Part shown: one piece after another, positions 48,558 through 60,805 of the stretch
How the letters are laid out: each line of letters opens with the position of its first letter
How positions within the stretch are numbered: the stretch's first letter is position 1
From: Sindora glabra
Taxonomy: Eukaryota; Streptophyta; Magnoliopsida; Fabales; Fabaceae
Direction: 5' to 3'
Assembly: GCA_020226215.1 (NCBI GenBank)
Contig: CM035236.1
Span: 52,079,057 to 52,143,056, forward strand
DNA: 64,000 bases
Program-made: the position numbers and the translations under genes
The notes under the pieces: model-generated
Told to the model about the DNA's origin: nothing
The model's database searches: none
What the model saw: the letters and a program-made list of their open reading frames with translations, nothing else

Positions 48558-51087
48558 TCATGAATTTGCAACCAACTGTTCTGGTACATCATGTGAGGTT
48601 TCCTCCTCTGTTCTGCTAGCTTCTTCATCAATTACTTGCTCATCTTTACGTTCCCCCTCAAACTCTTTTTGTTTACCCATTCTGCGGTACATTTGCCTCC
48701 TGAATTTTCGGCGTGCTTCCCGTTCAGATAGTCTCAAATCTTTAAATCCCTGTTCAAAATTGGCTTCGTCCTCTGGTGTAAAGAAAGCAACCTCCATCCT
48801 CCCGAGCTCCTCGTACAGCTTTTCAATCTTGGCTTTCCAGAAGAGGCCCAATTCTGTGTCCATCTTGTGATAAGGAGTTTTGAGCAAGTATTCATCAATT
48901 CCGCCTGCTTTGTCTATGCAACGGAGGGCATGGGTGGTGACTTTAACACGGATGTGGCGATCTAAGATATAACTGAAGAGCCGCTTATCCTGGACATTAG
49001 GCTTCCAAGTTCTCCTTGTCCTATACGGAGCATGAAAAAATAAACCCCAAGAGTTATTGTCAAAAATCTAGTGTCTTTTTTTTCTGTCTAATCTCATCAC
49101 AACATATTTAAAAGGTGAAGAACGATCTAATACAAAATTTAAGCAAGAAACAAACAATTTATGCTACTTAGAACATACATTTGATTTTAATTACTCAGCC
49201 GATGAATGGACAACTGAAAAGTTGATAACCTCTCTTTATATATCTACCTGTAGAAGAAAGATCATACTAACTCTCACAGGATAAATCCAGAAATGACGGG
49301 CAACTTGACCTTTATAATTTCTACTTTGGAAAATCAAACCTACTAACAACCTAACTGGGCTTTCACATAAGCATCTTAAAGAATATCAAGAGCTGATTGA
49401 ATGAATGTGAAAAAATAATTAGGATAGTTTGAATTTAACTCAGCATCAACAGGAGAAATTGCTTAATCCTGTAAGTTATTAAGTTACTATAAATAACTTA
49501 AATCTACAACTTCTCCAGACTAGTACAGGGGTCCAAAGAAGATAAAATCTTATGTTTTTACTCAAGGAAAAGAGTGATAAAGGTCAGTTACTTTTAAGAA
49601 TTAGACATGAATATAATACATTCATTTCTCGAGTTTCAGTGATAACAAAAATAACCAAGCCTTATCTCATTAGATGAGATTGGTGAAATTGTGCTCTATC
49701 AAATCCCATATCTTCTACGAAACTATTTAAACTAAGATCACCTTTTATGATATCTCCCAATTTAGTATGAGTGTTTCTCTACCTCTTTTATGACAATCAA
49801 TTTGTAATATTGTCAAAGTTAAGCATATCAACGTAAGTACATAGAAAGACTAGTAGGAATTTAGCAAACTGCATAAATTCAAATATAATAAATTAACAAT
49901 TTTTAACTAGGATCAGCTGCGGCATTCACATTTCAGTCATTGAGGGTTATCTACAGAACTTTATATCACACAAGTACTTGATGGCTGGCATGCATTAATC
50001 TAATTAGCATATATATATATATATATATATGACATTCCACAGTCATAGGCATCTTCTTACAATTTTATGCCCATCATAATAGCTGTAAATAAGCTTACCA
50101 CATGACCCCACTCTAAAAGGGACAGAATTCAAGCTATATACTAAGACAAACATACACAAAAATAAAATTAAATTAATCAAGTAAAAGAACTGAGCTCAAA
50201 TCAAACACAGCAACAAATCGGACAAGGCAACAGGAAAGTAAAGCATGAGATCCATAACACTTTGTTGTTTTGACATTACAAACTAAACATCGATAATGAA
50301 GATTATGACAGTTTTGATTACCAATTGCACTGATGGCTTGTTGAGTGTCACTGCACCAATTGAGAAGAATTACCAAAAAGATATGAACTTCTGTGATTAA
50401 CACTTATTGTTGCAAAGAAAGTGACTACACATCTAAAAAACTACATATACATAACCTTTTCTTATATTTAATTTATACTTATTGTGTATTTTTTATGAAA
50501 AATAGTTAAATATTTATTGAGAAATCTCTACTTTTATGTCTCATTTATAAAAGTTCATGATTAATGTATTTTTCCAAAGAAATTGATGTGAGCGAGTTCA
50601 TCAAAACGGTACAACCTCATGCCCAACCATTTCATTTTATGCAAAAGGCAAAGCCCATCAAGCCAGCTCAATTAACTCCAAGTTATTAGAACCCAATAAG
50701 CAATTGCACCAGACAATTTGCAACATAATAGAGTTAACATACTAAGCCTCTAGACTCTTAAAGGAATAAAAAAAAAAGAAGAAGAAGAACGTAATAGAGC
50801 TCAAACTTGAATCTTTGAACACATGAGGATAAAACGGGTTTGAATCAGAAAAAGGAAAATATAATGGGATAACATTAAGAATTGAGTACGAACTTGTTTC
50901 CACCATCTTCGCTAACGCGGTTCCCAAACTGGATGTGTCGCCCAGCAAAGAGACCGCGTTTGGCGCGACCCATTACGACTTTGCTTTTGGGTATGCATTT
51001 TTCCAGGGATTTCTTCGACGCTGGCGTCGAATTGTCCCCCACTCTGCTGAGAACCTTCTTCATCATCTCCTTTCCTCTGAACGCCAT
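48558..51087 (-). CDS. ribosomal protein bL28, mitochondrial type (nuclear gene)
   Basis: There are two coding exons on the minus strand: 51087-50894 and 49020-48558, separated by a 1873-bp intron. The donor (AACAA|GTTCGT) and acceptor (TATAG|GACAAG) split the Lys-65 codon, and together the exons give 218 aa with no stop. The protein begins MAFRGKEMMKKVL. Residues 39-66 carry the bL28 signature MGRAKRGLFAGRHIQFGNRV, then SEDGGNKTRRTWKPN. VQDKRLFSYILDRHIRVKVT, THALRCIDKAGGIDEYLLKT and a long charged C-terminal extension (MELGLFWKAKIEKLYEELG-like, then RRKFRRQMYRRMGKQKE) follow. bL28 is a structural protein of the large ribosomal subunit. The extension and basic N-terminus are those of the plant L28-family protein annotated as mitochondrial (L24/L28). 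Targeting itself was not tested. Confidence 0.93.
50009..50030. repeat. short (AT)n run in the bL28 intron
   Basis: A 22-bp AT dinucleotide run within the intron. The rest of the intron (49021-50893) is AT-rich with no recognised insertion; ORFs inside it are not supported. Confidence 0.8.
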
Positions 51088-51133
51088 TTTTCTATTTCTG
51101 TTTCCCTCGATTTAGGCTTCTTCCGTTTCCAAG

Positions 51134-51144
51134 ATTATATATAG
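51134..51144 (-). promoter_or_regulatory. possible TATA box of the bL28 gene
   Basis: On the minus strand the sequence CTATATATAATC lies about 48-56 bp upstream of the ATG. It has a good TATA match, but would leave a very short 5' UTR. Confidence 0.35.
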
Positions 51145-52421
51145 TGATTCAGAGATAGATTGAATGGAGTGGAAGAGAAAGCAGTCAGCAGCTAGAAAGA
51201 AGAAAATTGCATCGTTGGGAAAGTAAGGACCCCAATTCGGATTTTGGGGTTTAAGGAGCCGGACGGCAGACTTTGGTGCCGTTTGGAATTTTACTCTCCC
51301 TGAACCTTAAACTTCACATTCTTTTTATTAATCTAATATTTTCATAGTTGGAAAATATTATTTTTCTCAATTTCATCTCTTCATGGCAGTTTCTTAATTT
51401 GTTTTTCAACCTTTAAATTGTTCTCAATTAAGTTATAAGTTATGTTATAATCTAAACGTTAATTACTATTTTTAGGGAAATAGGTTTGGGAGATATAAAT
51501 TTAGTAATGAAATCTTAAAATGAGGTTCAGAAAAAGTGAAGAATAAATAGTTCAAAATAAATTTTGCTAAACAGAGTAAGAGGAGATATTTTCTTTTTAG
51601 TAACGTGCTCCTTTTACTTAGGTCAAGATGTAAGAGGGTTTTCTTTATTAGAAGATTTTGCCATGACAATCATGATAGTGGTATTTATGATGAGGAAATT
51701 TTGACAAAAATGTATAGACATAGGTATTAATGATTTGGTATGGACGATCAAATTGGTTAGTGAAATAAGAGATAAAAGATACAGTGTAGTATAAGATAAT
51801 GGGTGTTTTTGGAATGATAGTGATGGCATCACTATCTAACAATAAAGATTAAATTTTTAGCTTTTTCTAATGGAAATGATTTGAGGACCACAAGGGTCTT
51901 TTTGTACACCCTAGTTTGGAGGACCCATAACAAGAAGCATTGAGCATAATATGTTTGTCTGTCCTATATACTAGGGCAAGCCGTATTTTGAAAATTCCCA
52001 AGATGTTTGGTGGGGAAAGATGGGTTCCTTATTCCTATGGTCAAAGCAACCCTTACCCAGTTGGATAGATGTTAGTTGGCTTTCACTTCTACAAAATCCT
52101 ATTCACTCAAATCCTCACGATTTTGACAATGTTAGGGATATAATACCAATGGTTAGAGTTCTATAAACCTCCTTTTGGCTAGAATATGGGTTAAGGTGAA
52201 GGATTCAAGTTTCGTGGACCTTCTCCCAAGTCAGATCATTTTGAAGTCAGTGATCCATGGACCTCTATGTGGCATGTTTTCAATTGGATAATGACCATAT
52301 TTTTTGTGTGAGATTAGGCTTTTTTTAGTAATTAGATAGGTTTTTTTAAGTTTTTTTTTTATATTTTAGTTTAAAGAATGGCTCCGAAACTAAGTCTTGT
52401 AGTTTTTATTATCAATAATTA
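51145..52421. other. intergenic DNA upstream of the bL28 gene
   Basis: About 51145-51310 is less AT-rich and probably holds the promoter. Beyond it, short overlapping open frames occur on the minus strand (51472-51842) without recognisable similarity. The stretch 51880-52290 is somewhat richer in GC and may be a worn transposon piece, but no family is recognised. Confidence 0.35.
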
Positions 52422-53097
52422 TAATATAACTTTGATAAATTAATAATCTAGATTAAATAATATAGTAAATTAATAATTTTTCAAATTTATAAGATAATAC
52501 ATTTAGTTAAAAAATATAATTCTTACTTAATATATCAGTTAATAATCTCTTTATACATTAAAATTATATGTATAATTAATTTAATTAGAGGCTTTTGTAA
52601 AACATGATTCAATCAATGTCTCCTTGCATCTCATTTCTAACTTTTCTTAATGCATTAGGAAGTTTTGGTATAGACATCTCATATATGAAAAGAAAATTAT
52701 GTAATGTGATTATTGTTTGGACTACATCTTCATGCAAGATAAGCTCCAATACAAAACTATCATTTTCAATTTTATCTTCTTTGTCATTTTTTGATGACTT
52801 TATCAGTAATTTGCTTATTAGTTAACAACTTTGAAGTTACTTGATTTTCTCTTAGGTAGTTTCTAAAATTACTCAACATCCATTGTATTACAATATGAAG
52901 TACAATGTTTTTGAAAAAGAATAAGGGATACCTTAATAAATTAAATTTTTATTAATTAATGTATAAATTAATAATTTAATTACTAAATTTTTAGTGACTA
53001 ATTAATGTATAAAGAATACCTTATCAATTAAATAATACATTGATTAATTAATAAATTTTCAATGTCCTAAAGTTATTAATTTACTAAAGTTTTATTG
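52422..53097 (-). mobile_element. pogo/Tigger-like (Lemi-type) element remnant
   Basis: Read inward from the right, the end is CAATAAAACTTTAGTAAATT, then AATAACTTTAGGAC. From the left, the end is TAATATAACTTTGATAAATT, then AATAATCTAG. These match each other and the CAGTAAAACCTCTATAAATT type of terminus known for plant pogo-like elements. TA dinucleotides lie outside both ends (52420-52421 and 53098-53099), the expected target duplication. At 676 bp it is an internally deleted copy. Confidence 0.7.
52608..52825 (-). pseudogene. C-terminal fragment of a pogo/Tigger-like transposase
   Basis: On the minus strand a frame reads VLELILHEDVVQTIITLHNF, then LPNALRKVRNEMQGDID and a stop. This resembles the end of plant transposases of the CENP-B/Tigger group, in which a helical ...L..FLLq.E... 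segment precedes a LRK(V)RDE motif. The DNA-binding and DDE catalytic parts have been deleted. An open frame on the opposite strand over the same bases is a shadow. Confidence 0.5.
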
Positions 53098-53319
53098 TAC
53101 TTTGAAAATAAAATTCTAAATGTATCCAACTAACATGAATAAGTGTGCTAGACAAAAAATTCTTATACACACTAATAAATATATAAAAAAATTAAATGGG
53201 CTATTAACTAATTATAAGGTGACACTATTATAATTGTGCATATTTTAAATCTATTAAATTATGTGTTACTTTGTCATTAGTTAAATGCTTACAACTTTTC
53301 TACATTTATGGTCTATACA

Positions 53320-53600
53320 GATGAAGGATAATGGAGGGAAAGGAGAGATAAGGAAAGGTTATTAAATAAGCTTTCTGTTATTTATAAGTTTTAATGAATG
53401 AAGGGAAGGAAAAGAAAGATTACTATTAGTCCTCCAAAACCTTATGATGCCCTTTAATTCTAATACTTTTATGCTCCTCCAATATGGACGATTTTATAAA
53501 TATTCAAATAAGGAGAGAAGAGGTCATAACTTAACCACCTAATCTCCTTTATTCCTTTCCTTCTATCTTTTCCCACCATCTTCACTTTAATGCTAAAATG
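53320..53600. mobile_element. small MITE-like inverted repeat
   Basis: The left arm GGAGGGAAAGGAGAGATAAG is mirrored by the right arm, whose reverse complement reads GGTGGGAAAAGATAGAAGGA. They enclose about 200 bp. Exact ends and target duplication are not clear. Confidence 0.4.
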
Positions 53601-56410
53601 AAGATACAACATGATGAATGACTATTTTATTAATTAAAAGCAATAGGAGTTACCACTAAATTTTTAAAGAAAAAATCATAAATAAAAAAATATGGATAAA
53701 ACAAGTCTCTTAAACTAGAGAAGAAATCTTAGGCATTAAATTATGCATAGAGGCATCTGTTCAAAAAATAATTACCATGAAATTAATTATGTAATATCTT
53801 ATGGCCAAATAATTTAATAACCCCTTGAAAATAATAAAATGAATTATGTAAATTATCTTAAAAGTCTTAGTGACATTCACTTACTACTCTAACATAAATA
53901 GAGTAGAATAAAGTGCTCATTGGATAGTCAAAGCCATTACTCTGTAAAATATAGGACCCCTAAATATTTCTTAAATATTACATTAATTAGTTTTAATGAT
54001 GATTGGTTTAACAAAATAATTTTTTTTATAAACACAAAGCTATTATATTATTGTGTTATGTGCTTGAAGGGTAAAAATTTTGGTTTAAGCAAAAATATTA
54101 CTCAATTGTTCTTTGCTTGTTATTTACGTGAATCAAATGACCATTCCAATTAATTTTACATGTGTTATTATCTTATATGGAATAATTTGATGTATATGTG
54201 CACTTACTTTCTAAATGGGGCTAAAAGTTAGGTGGTTAGAGTTGATTAAGCATTTCAAACCAACCAACCACCCAAAATTGCATGTCACAAAATTGGAGCT
54301 GCAATCGCCCATAAAAATTATGTTACCCACTTGGACCAAAACCTTCCGAGTATTGGTAGATGCTATTGGGTGCAAGTAGGTATAATTAATAGCAAAGAAA
54401 GTTAAATTTGGTTAGAAAGTTAGCTTTACATTTTTCACAAAAAGGCCTTCAAAATTGATCATAATAAAGGTTATCTTAGACAAATAGTAGCTACAAACAA
54501 ATGGCATAATTACACAACATATTTATAAATAAATTATAAGCTTAAAATTAAAGCATTTCTTATATAGAATTTGAAATAGAATAAATGTCAATAAAAGGAA
54601 TGTAATTATAAGTTATGAAATCAAAGCTTTTCACTTTTAATAACTTCGATATCATAGCATATTAGTAGCATACACCACATGTTTTCTTCCATTCACATTA
54701 AGCAAGTATTATAAACAAAGTTTCAAGTTTGAAGCATTCTAAATTCCAAAAACTAAAACTAGCCAACTAAATGGCAAGTGAGTGTGGTTTTTCATTTTTG
54801 CCATATCTATACCATTAGCAAATTATATGTGATAGTGGTGTAGAATGACATCGTTCCAAGGCTGTTTTAGAGCCTTTGTAGGTAGGTTGCGATTAGAATT
54901 AGATAGTAAGTCACAATCCACACCCGCTTTGCATAATTGAAATCTTTCTTTAAATTTTGCTTGTTTTACCCATTTAAGTATCCAATTCGATCTAAATTGC
55001 ATAACTTCAATTTTGAGTGGGTGGTTTGTATCAGTTAGATCCAAAACTTCCAACACTATTTCCAAATATGTGAAAAGTCAAGGTTGAAACTATTAAAATC
55101 TAAAAATAAAAGCTTTAGGCAAGTTGCTCTTTACTCCCTACATGCTATCTATATTATTTATGCAAAATTGTGTATTTTCTTCAAGTCTCTCATTTTGTGT
55201 GCCATCTAAAGCTAACTTAAGTTTTAAATTATGTTTTAAGATAATGCATATGAATAAGTATAGTAACATTCCTTGAAAAGGACTCGACAACATTTGAATT
55301 TAAATTTTGTTAAAAAAGTAAGAAGCATGTACTTTCATAGTATATCATAAAAATGAATTTTTAAGAGATTAAAGGAAAGAGCAAAGACTACATATTCAAA
55401 GTTGCTAACCTTGAAAGTGACTAAACACTAACTTTTTGGAAAGAGTAAATTGCTTAGAAGACTTGAAAAAAGAGAAGAAACCTTTTTGGATGATTTCACT
55501 TTCAAGGACAGTAAGGTTTCAAATGGCTAGTTTCATTGAAATGTTTATAAATAAAAGAGTTCATTTCATTGGTAAGATATAAAAGAATCTCTTTTTTTTT
55601 TATCTAAAAAGGCTTTCTCCATATAGATTCTTTCTATTATTTGTAGTATTCTTCCTTAATCTTAAAATTGTAGGTGTATGCTATTAGATAATAATAATAA
55701 TAATATTGTAGTCTTTTTGTAAGATAAACCTTTCCTAAAAAAGGTTCACTAGTTGAGATAGAGAGTGAGTGAAAATTTCGTCCACACCTTATAGCTAGGT
55801 GGTAAGAAAAATATCCTTAAATGTTTGAGGTGAAATTGCTTAAGTTCTTGAATGCGCATCATAACAAACCAAAATTAAATATTATTGGTTTTATAAGAAG
55901 TTTTGTAGTAAAGAGTAGCAAACTAGGTCAAACTCTTAATGATCCACTTGATATATCCTTTTTCAATAATTTACTAACTATAATTACTAGATTGTTTAAG
56001 CTTTTTATGCACTAAAAATAGAAAGAAGAAATGCAAATAGAAGTGAAAAAAAATGCAGATAGAATGCAGAATAGAATGAATACAAAACCAAATTAGGGGT
56101 TTTTATTCAAAATTAAAATAAATGTACAAAATAAAACAAATTACAAAAGTAAAATAGAAAGAAACTTAATATAACAAAATAATTAATTCTAGGATTTAAG
56201 AGCTCTTAGTGTGAATTAATCATAAATCAAATATATTTAGTAATTCCAATTAATTTTTCATCCTTGGATTATTTGAAACCCTTGTAATAATTCATGAATC
56301 TTATATTATATGACCATCTAGAATTTAATTAATTAAGATTAGTTAAACTAAGCAATCGCTATAATCTGGAGATTTGGATTGATATTAATTTGAAAATAGA
56401 ATTCAACTAA
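53601..56410. other. intergenic DNA, unclassified
   Basis: AT-rich DNA. Two open frames stand out slightly: 54823-55065 (-; contains VLEVLDLTDTNHPLKIEV and a basic LKWVKQAKFKERFQL segment) and 55821-56015 (+). I do not recognise either. They may be fragments of old retroelements. Confidence 0.35.
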
Positions 56411-57180
56411 GGGTCCGTTTGGTTTGGGGAAAAATGAAATTTTTAGAAAATATTTTCCTAAGAAAATATATTTCTAAAAACTGAATTAATTTTCTGTTGT
56501 TTGGTGCATAAAGAAAAAATATTTTCCAGTGTTTAGTGCACAAAGAAAAATTAATTCCATTAAGTAAAAAAAATTATTTACTTAAAAAATGTTTAAAATA
56601 AATCAAAATTATTTACTTTAAAGTTATTATAATTTTATGTATTTTTTATAAAATTTTTATCATTTTTTATGTCCAGTAATCCAATGATAATTGATTTTCA
56701 ATAATAAAATATATATTAAAGACATTACAAAATTTTATACATAGATCCACATAATTAATTTTATTAATTGTTGTAAAATATTATATAATATAGCATCTAA
56801 CATTAGGAAGAAAGAGAGAATATTTTAGTAAATATTGTATAAAAATGTGCACTGGACTTTAATAAATAATTTTTTTTATAAAATTAGAAATAGAGCATTT
56901 ATTATAAAATTATTTAATAAATAAAAATAAATTCTACTCATAATTGCAATTGTATAACATAATGAAAAGGCAGAAAGTTTGGGCTTGGGTATAAATGTAT
57001 TGAGTAATAAGGAAAATAAATTTCATTTTTCAAAATAGGAAATTGTTTTCTTAAAAAATAATACAACTTTTTGGTTAATTAGAATTTATTTTCCTATTGA
57101 TCAAAATTTTTTAATATCCAAATAGGAGAAAGTTAGAAAATAAATTCTAAAAATTTATTTTCCCCTTAACCAAATAGACC
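56411..57180. mobile_element. MITE with GGTCCGTTTGGTT ends
   Basis: The left end GGGTCCGTTTGGTTTGGGG is mirrored by the right end, whose reverse complement is GGTCTATTTGGTTAAGGGG. Inside both ends are AAAAT/TTTTC-rich arms (ATTTTTAGAAAATATTTTCC at the left; its counterpart at the right). Flanks AACTAAG and AATTAAG may be a worn target duplication. It is non-coding, about 770 bp; the ends suggest the hAT superfamily. Confidence 0.6.
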
Positions 57181-58217
57181 ATAAATTAAGGGATTAAACA
57201 AGAAACCTCCAATTTAATCACTCAACCCTTTGTCCCTACATGAAAAATCAAGATTAACCAACCATAATTTAACATAAAAATAGATAAACATAAAAAATCA
57301 CAAGTTTGAATACAAATTATACTAAATCAACATTCAACTTATGCAATTCCAAGCAATCAACATAAAAAATTAGGAAAAAAGAAAAATTAATTAGAAAACA
57401 TTACAACTTAGGATTTCATAATCTAAATAAAGATGATCCTTAAAAATTTTAGATCGACAAAAAAATTAGCCTTCCATGGTTGAGGAAGAATAAACTTGAA
57501 AAAGAGAGAAAAGTTATCTTTGTTGAATTGTGTAGGAGTAAAAGCGTTTTCTTTACCTTTTAAGGTACAAAACTATATCTGACTTGCTAGCCTATAAAAT
57601 ATAATGAACTTGAGCTATATGCCTCCTAGGATTATAAAGATCAAGGCTTTGCTAATTTTAGAAGCTCAAAACCTATTTTACAAAATAATGTATTACAAGA
57701 GGTACAGTAGTAAAATTTTGTATGTCTAATTTCTACCCAATATAAGAATACCAAAACTATGTAATTTCTTGAACTCCAAACATAAAAGTTGTAAGGCCAG
57801 ATATTAGGAAACTTTTAGTGCTAGTTTCACTTTAATCAGACCTCTAAAGCTCTAAATATAATCTAAAAACCAAAACTAACTTAGTTAGGCTAAAAAAAGA
57901 GCTTAAACTATTTACCTAAATTAGACCTTCTAGACATTCAAACTGGGCTTTGATTAAAATATAAAAGTTGTGGAGCTTTCTTTTCAAAAATATAAAGATT
58001 AGCCAAATTTGATATCAAGAAATCATGATATAGCCAAAAACTTGAAATAGTGTAAAAATGTAACATTAATTAAATAATTTCAAATCACTATAAAACCAAT
58101 CTCAAATTACATAACAAAGCCAATTCTATAAAATTAAGCACATGTAATATACTAAGAGATATAAAAGAGGAGGAAATAATATAAACAAAATCTTACACAT
58201 CAATCTTAAGAAGATCA
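57181..58217. other. intergenic DNA, nothing recognised
   Basis: AT-rich DNA with no supported gene. A minus-strand open frame (58126-58323) crosses into the LTR that begins at 58218 and is not a gene. Confidence 0.4.
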
Positions 58218-60784
58218 TGTTGGCCTTGGTAACCCACACCCAAGAGGGGGTGAATTGGGTGTTTTTAAAACTCTTTTTATTTTTGCAATTCCTTTTAGAA
58301 ACCCTTTGATTTTGGGAAGTCATGAGGATAATTTTGATTTAAATAATTCCAAGAAAGTTTTATAAGAATGCTTGTTGCACTCAAGATATGATAAATTAAG
58401 TAATTAGTGCAAACTAACTTATTTAACTATCTATAAACAAAGCATCAATAGGATAATTTAATAAAAAGGTTTGTACACAACATATAGCAATTCAATACTC
58501 TTGTGCAAAGCCACTCATTTAACTATGCGTAGATGAATAATCAAAAAGCACATGCATAGATGAATTCTTTTTCAATCATTTTATTCAATCTTTCAATTAT
58601 TTAAGGATCAAGATTAATATTAATGCATAATATATTTAACAATTATTAATAACAAGAATAAAGCATTCAACACAATATTTCAGTAAACGACAATAGCAAA
58701 ATAGAAATAAATTCCTCTTTTAATCATTCAAATATCCAACCAACAACATAAGCATTATAGCACAATAAATTTAGCAGTAAAACAAAGCATATGCAGTAAG
58801 AAAAATAGAACAATATTACAAAAAAATAAAAGGATAAGGTAAAGAGATCAAACACAAGGATTTATAGTAGTTCCTCCATTGGATATCCTCACCAAGGTGT
58901 ACATCTACTCTCCAAGATCTCCAAGCTTGTGTTAATCCACTATCCCTTCAAGTTTCAATTAGCACTTGAAGAAGCCTTACAATCCTCTTGCTCTTCCTTG
59001 AGCAAATTCTCCTTTTACAAAGGATACCTCACCCTTTCTATGATTTTTCAAGGGATACCTCACGCTTACAATTCTAAAATGATACAAGATGAAAATCAAT
59101 TCATAAAAATTCTTTTAAAAAGTTAATAGAACAAATGATGTCCTAGAATAGAGAAATTTCACAAAGATGAGCTCAAATCATGATTTGGATGAAAAAGGAT
59201 GTAAAATGATGTTTACAATTGATGTTCAGGCTCTCTTTACATTGTATTTTATGTTTCTTAACTTATATATGAAGCCCATGGAGTATTATAGCCGTTTGGG
59301 GTTGTTAGGAATGAAAACTAGCCGTTACTAGCCATTATTCAAGCACTAAAATGGTTGGAATCGAGTGGTGAATCGATTCAGGATGTCCAAAGTGCTTTCT
59401 GGATGTCTGGAATCGATTCTACAATCAATTCACCTAGACAGAAATGCAGACTCAACTTTAAAAGGTCATAACTTCATTTTAAGTCTATTTTAAGCAAATG
59501 ACCTATTATTGGAAAGATAATTGAGTCTAATTTCAAATAGGACTAGTTTCATACTCATATATGATGTAATTTTTAGGATATGTTCAAAACAATGAGCAAA
59601 GGTCAGAAATAGTGAATAAATGAAAATATGATTTTAAGACTCAATTTGTAAAATTCATAAATCTTTCATATCTTGGTCATTTTACGTAAATGACCAGTCC
59701 ATGGAAAGCTCTTTGAGTCTATATAAAAATAATTTTGTGCTAATGTAATTTTTAGTTTTCAATATATGATTAAAACATTGAGCACACATCAGAAATGACT
59801 ATCATGCAGAAAGCTAGTTTTTAGACTCAAATTAAAGAAATCATAACACATTCATATATTGATCATTTTAAGTAAATGATATATCCATGAAAAGCTCTTT
59901 GAGTCCATTTTCATATGGAAAAGTTTGGCAATCAAATCACAAGTATTTTATGAGATATGATTAAAAGAATGACTAAAGGTCAAAAATGAAAATATTAAAA
60001 TCTCATATCTCATTGATTTTTTGAAATGCCCCTATAGGCTATCTTGTTAAAATGTGATTGTGGGCTATATTTTAAAACATTTTGATCAAGATAAGAATAT
60101 GGAAAACATGTTTAAGCGCTATATCATGAAATGCTCTATTTTACAAGAAAGTCTAAGCCTAAAGTAAGATACTATACTAATAAAGTTCCTTGGCTTTTCT
60201 TGATGCTTCCAAACTTTTGATCTTCTCAATCTTCAATACTTGGATCACATCTCCTTTCTTGTATTCTTTTCTTATTCTTGAGTTGAGCATGATGTGATCT
60301 TCCATTCTTTTACTTCAATGCTCACTCTTCTTCATCTTGGACTTTCCTATATACAAGTTCATCAACCTTGCAAATAATATAGTCTGTCTAATTTAATATT
60401 TCAAGATATTGATATGCAATATTCATGTATATAACAAACTAGTACAAGAGTATGTATAATCATTATATCATGTATCTTGACCAATCATATACTTAGTGAT
60501 GCTTGTATAAAAAATCATTCTTTTAGCATATTATTAAGCTTTGATATTTCAACCATAGTATAACATGTCTATTGAAGATTTTATAGCACTTTAATATGAA
60601 GACATGCAATATCATGCATATATAACAACAAGTATAATCACCATATCATATATATGCATCAACTATAACATAGTATGTCGATTAAAGCTTATAAAATATA
60701 TCAATTTAGCACAAGACATATAATGTTATTGCAATACTTATTTGTCATCATCAAAACTCATCATATGAAGCCTTAAGGCTAACA
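58218..60784 (-). repeat. 3' LTR of the SIRE-like element (2.57 kb)
   Basis: In plus-strand reading it starts TGTTGGCCTTGG and ends GGCTAACA, the inverted TG..CA form. Near the left end is the G-rich block CAAGAGGGGGTGAATTGGGT, a sequence common to long copia LTRs of plants. It includes a tandem repeat (59447-60030) and two copies of GAATCGATTC. Confidence 0.75.
59447..60030. repeat. tandem repeat of about 187 bp inside the SIRE-like LTR
   Basis: Three imperfect units start at about 59447, 59637 and 59825. Each has ACTCAA, TCATAA, a GTCATTTTAAGTAAATGA-type block, GGAAAGCTCTTTGAGTC and ATGATTAAAACAATGAGCA. A partial fourth follows. Confidence 0.75.
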
Positions 60785-60805
60785 ATCTCCTCCTTTTTAA
60801 TGATG
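60785..60805 (-). other. polypurine tract of the SIRE-like element
   Basis: Plus-strand ATCTCCTCCTTTTTAATGAT, that is, purine-rich on the minus strand, abutting the LTR. Confidence 0.7.

Noticed and set aside
48544..48870. 108-aa plus-strand Ser-rich ORF
   Set aside because: Antisense to exon 2 of the bL28 gene.
50882..51144. Two plus-strand ORFs
   Set aside because: Antisense to exon 1 of the bL28 gene, in two different frames.
59447..60030. Evenly spaced repeats as a CRISPR array
   Set aside because: Units are about 187 bp, imperfect, contiguous without unique spacers, and lie in a plant retrotransposon LTR.
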